From Mitosporidium daphniae (taxonomy: Eukaryota > Microsporidia), in the NCBI RefSeq assembly GCF_000760515.2, contig NW_013546151.1:1-26136 (forward strand): 26,136 bases of DNA. Direction: 5' to 3'. Below the pieces are notes generated by a model. It made no database searches and had not been told where the DNA came from. It worked only from the letters and a program-made list of their open reading frames with translations. The position numbers were made by a program, and so were the translations under genes. Shown here piece after piece: positions 26,028-26,136 of this stretch. The stretch's first letter is position 1; every line of letters begins with the position of its first letter.

Positions 26028-26136
26028 TGAAAATGAAAATGAAAATTTAGGGTTAATTGAAGGGCCTTATTTGAAAACAAGTTTCCGTAAATTTTCGTAT
26101 CCTTGCTAATTAATTCTCCCTATATTTTAGAGCATA
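26028..26136. other. Upstream region of CBP80, right edge
   Basis: 109 bp of AT-rich sequence with a GAAAAT repeat and AAATTTAG near the CBP80 start. No ORF is supported before the window ends. A gene to the right may begin outside. Confidence 0.4.

Overview
The window is eukaryotic and very compact: 16 protein-coding loci on both strands, most separated by less than 150 bp, with AATAAA signals at or just past many stop codons. The gene content is fungal-type: an AP-1/Pap1-like bZIP, Mlc1-like myosin light chain, Ppx1-type exopolyphosphatase, eIF3c, CBP80, Utp22/NOL6, Vps23 and midasin. A bacterial-type, mitochondrial uS7 argues for a translating mitochondrion. Compactness, fungal affinity and a retained mitoribosome together suggest an early-diverging relative of Microsporidia (Rozellomycota/Cryptomycota, Mitosporidium-like). 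That placement is inference, not proof.

Layout. 1-3824 (+): 3' end of midasin (MDN1/REA1), open at the left edge. 3967-6443 (-): cysteinyl-tRNA synthetase in eight exons, with a repeat-containing open extension up to 6704. 6737-8326 (-): unrecognised coiled-coil locus, one or two genes. 8376-11150 (+): eIF3c. 11425-12888 (+): exopolyphosphatase. 13051-13752 (+): bZIP factor. 13921-14948 (+): Vps23/TSG101. 14977-17001 (-): C-terminal part of Utp22/NOL6. 17054-17651 (-): myosin essential light chain. 17747-19251 (+): Pus1-type pseudouridine synthase. 19284-20323 (-): HMG-box-like protein. 20382-21024 (-): mitochondrial uS7. 21206-21674 (+): small single-pass membrane protein. 21727-22167 (-): Yippee-like protein. 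22246-23573 (-): Pus3/Deg1. 23610-26027 (-): CBP80.

The most striking property is the introns. By reading family-conserved motifs across frame changes I placed 33 spliceosomal-type introns, 24-52 nt long, median 28 and mean about 30. All begin GT; 29 end TAG and four end CAG. Donor sequence beyond GT is loose and there is no obvious conserved branch-point motif. Once they are removed, ten multi-exon gene models become continuous and closely match known families. An eleventh, of unknown family, is also spliced. Several genes (midasin, eIF3c, exopolyphosphatase, bZIP, Yippee) need no intron.

The genes are housekeeping and do not form one pathway. Themes are ribosome and RNA biology (midasin, Utp22, eIF3c, CysRS, uS7m, Pus1, Pus3, CBP80), trafficking and cytoskeleton (Vps23, Mlc1), and transcription (bZIP, HMG). 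I see no tRNA or rRNA gene, mobile element, CRISPR array or viral insertion. Short tandem repeats (18-27 nt units) occur in coding and intergenic DNA.
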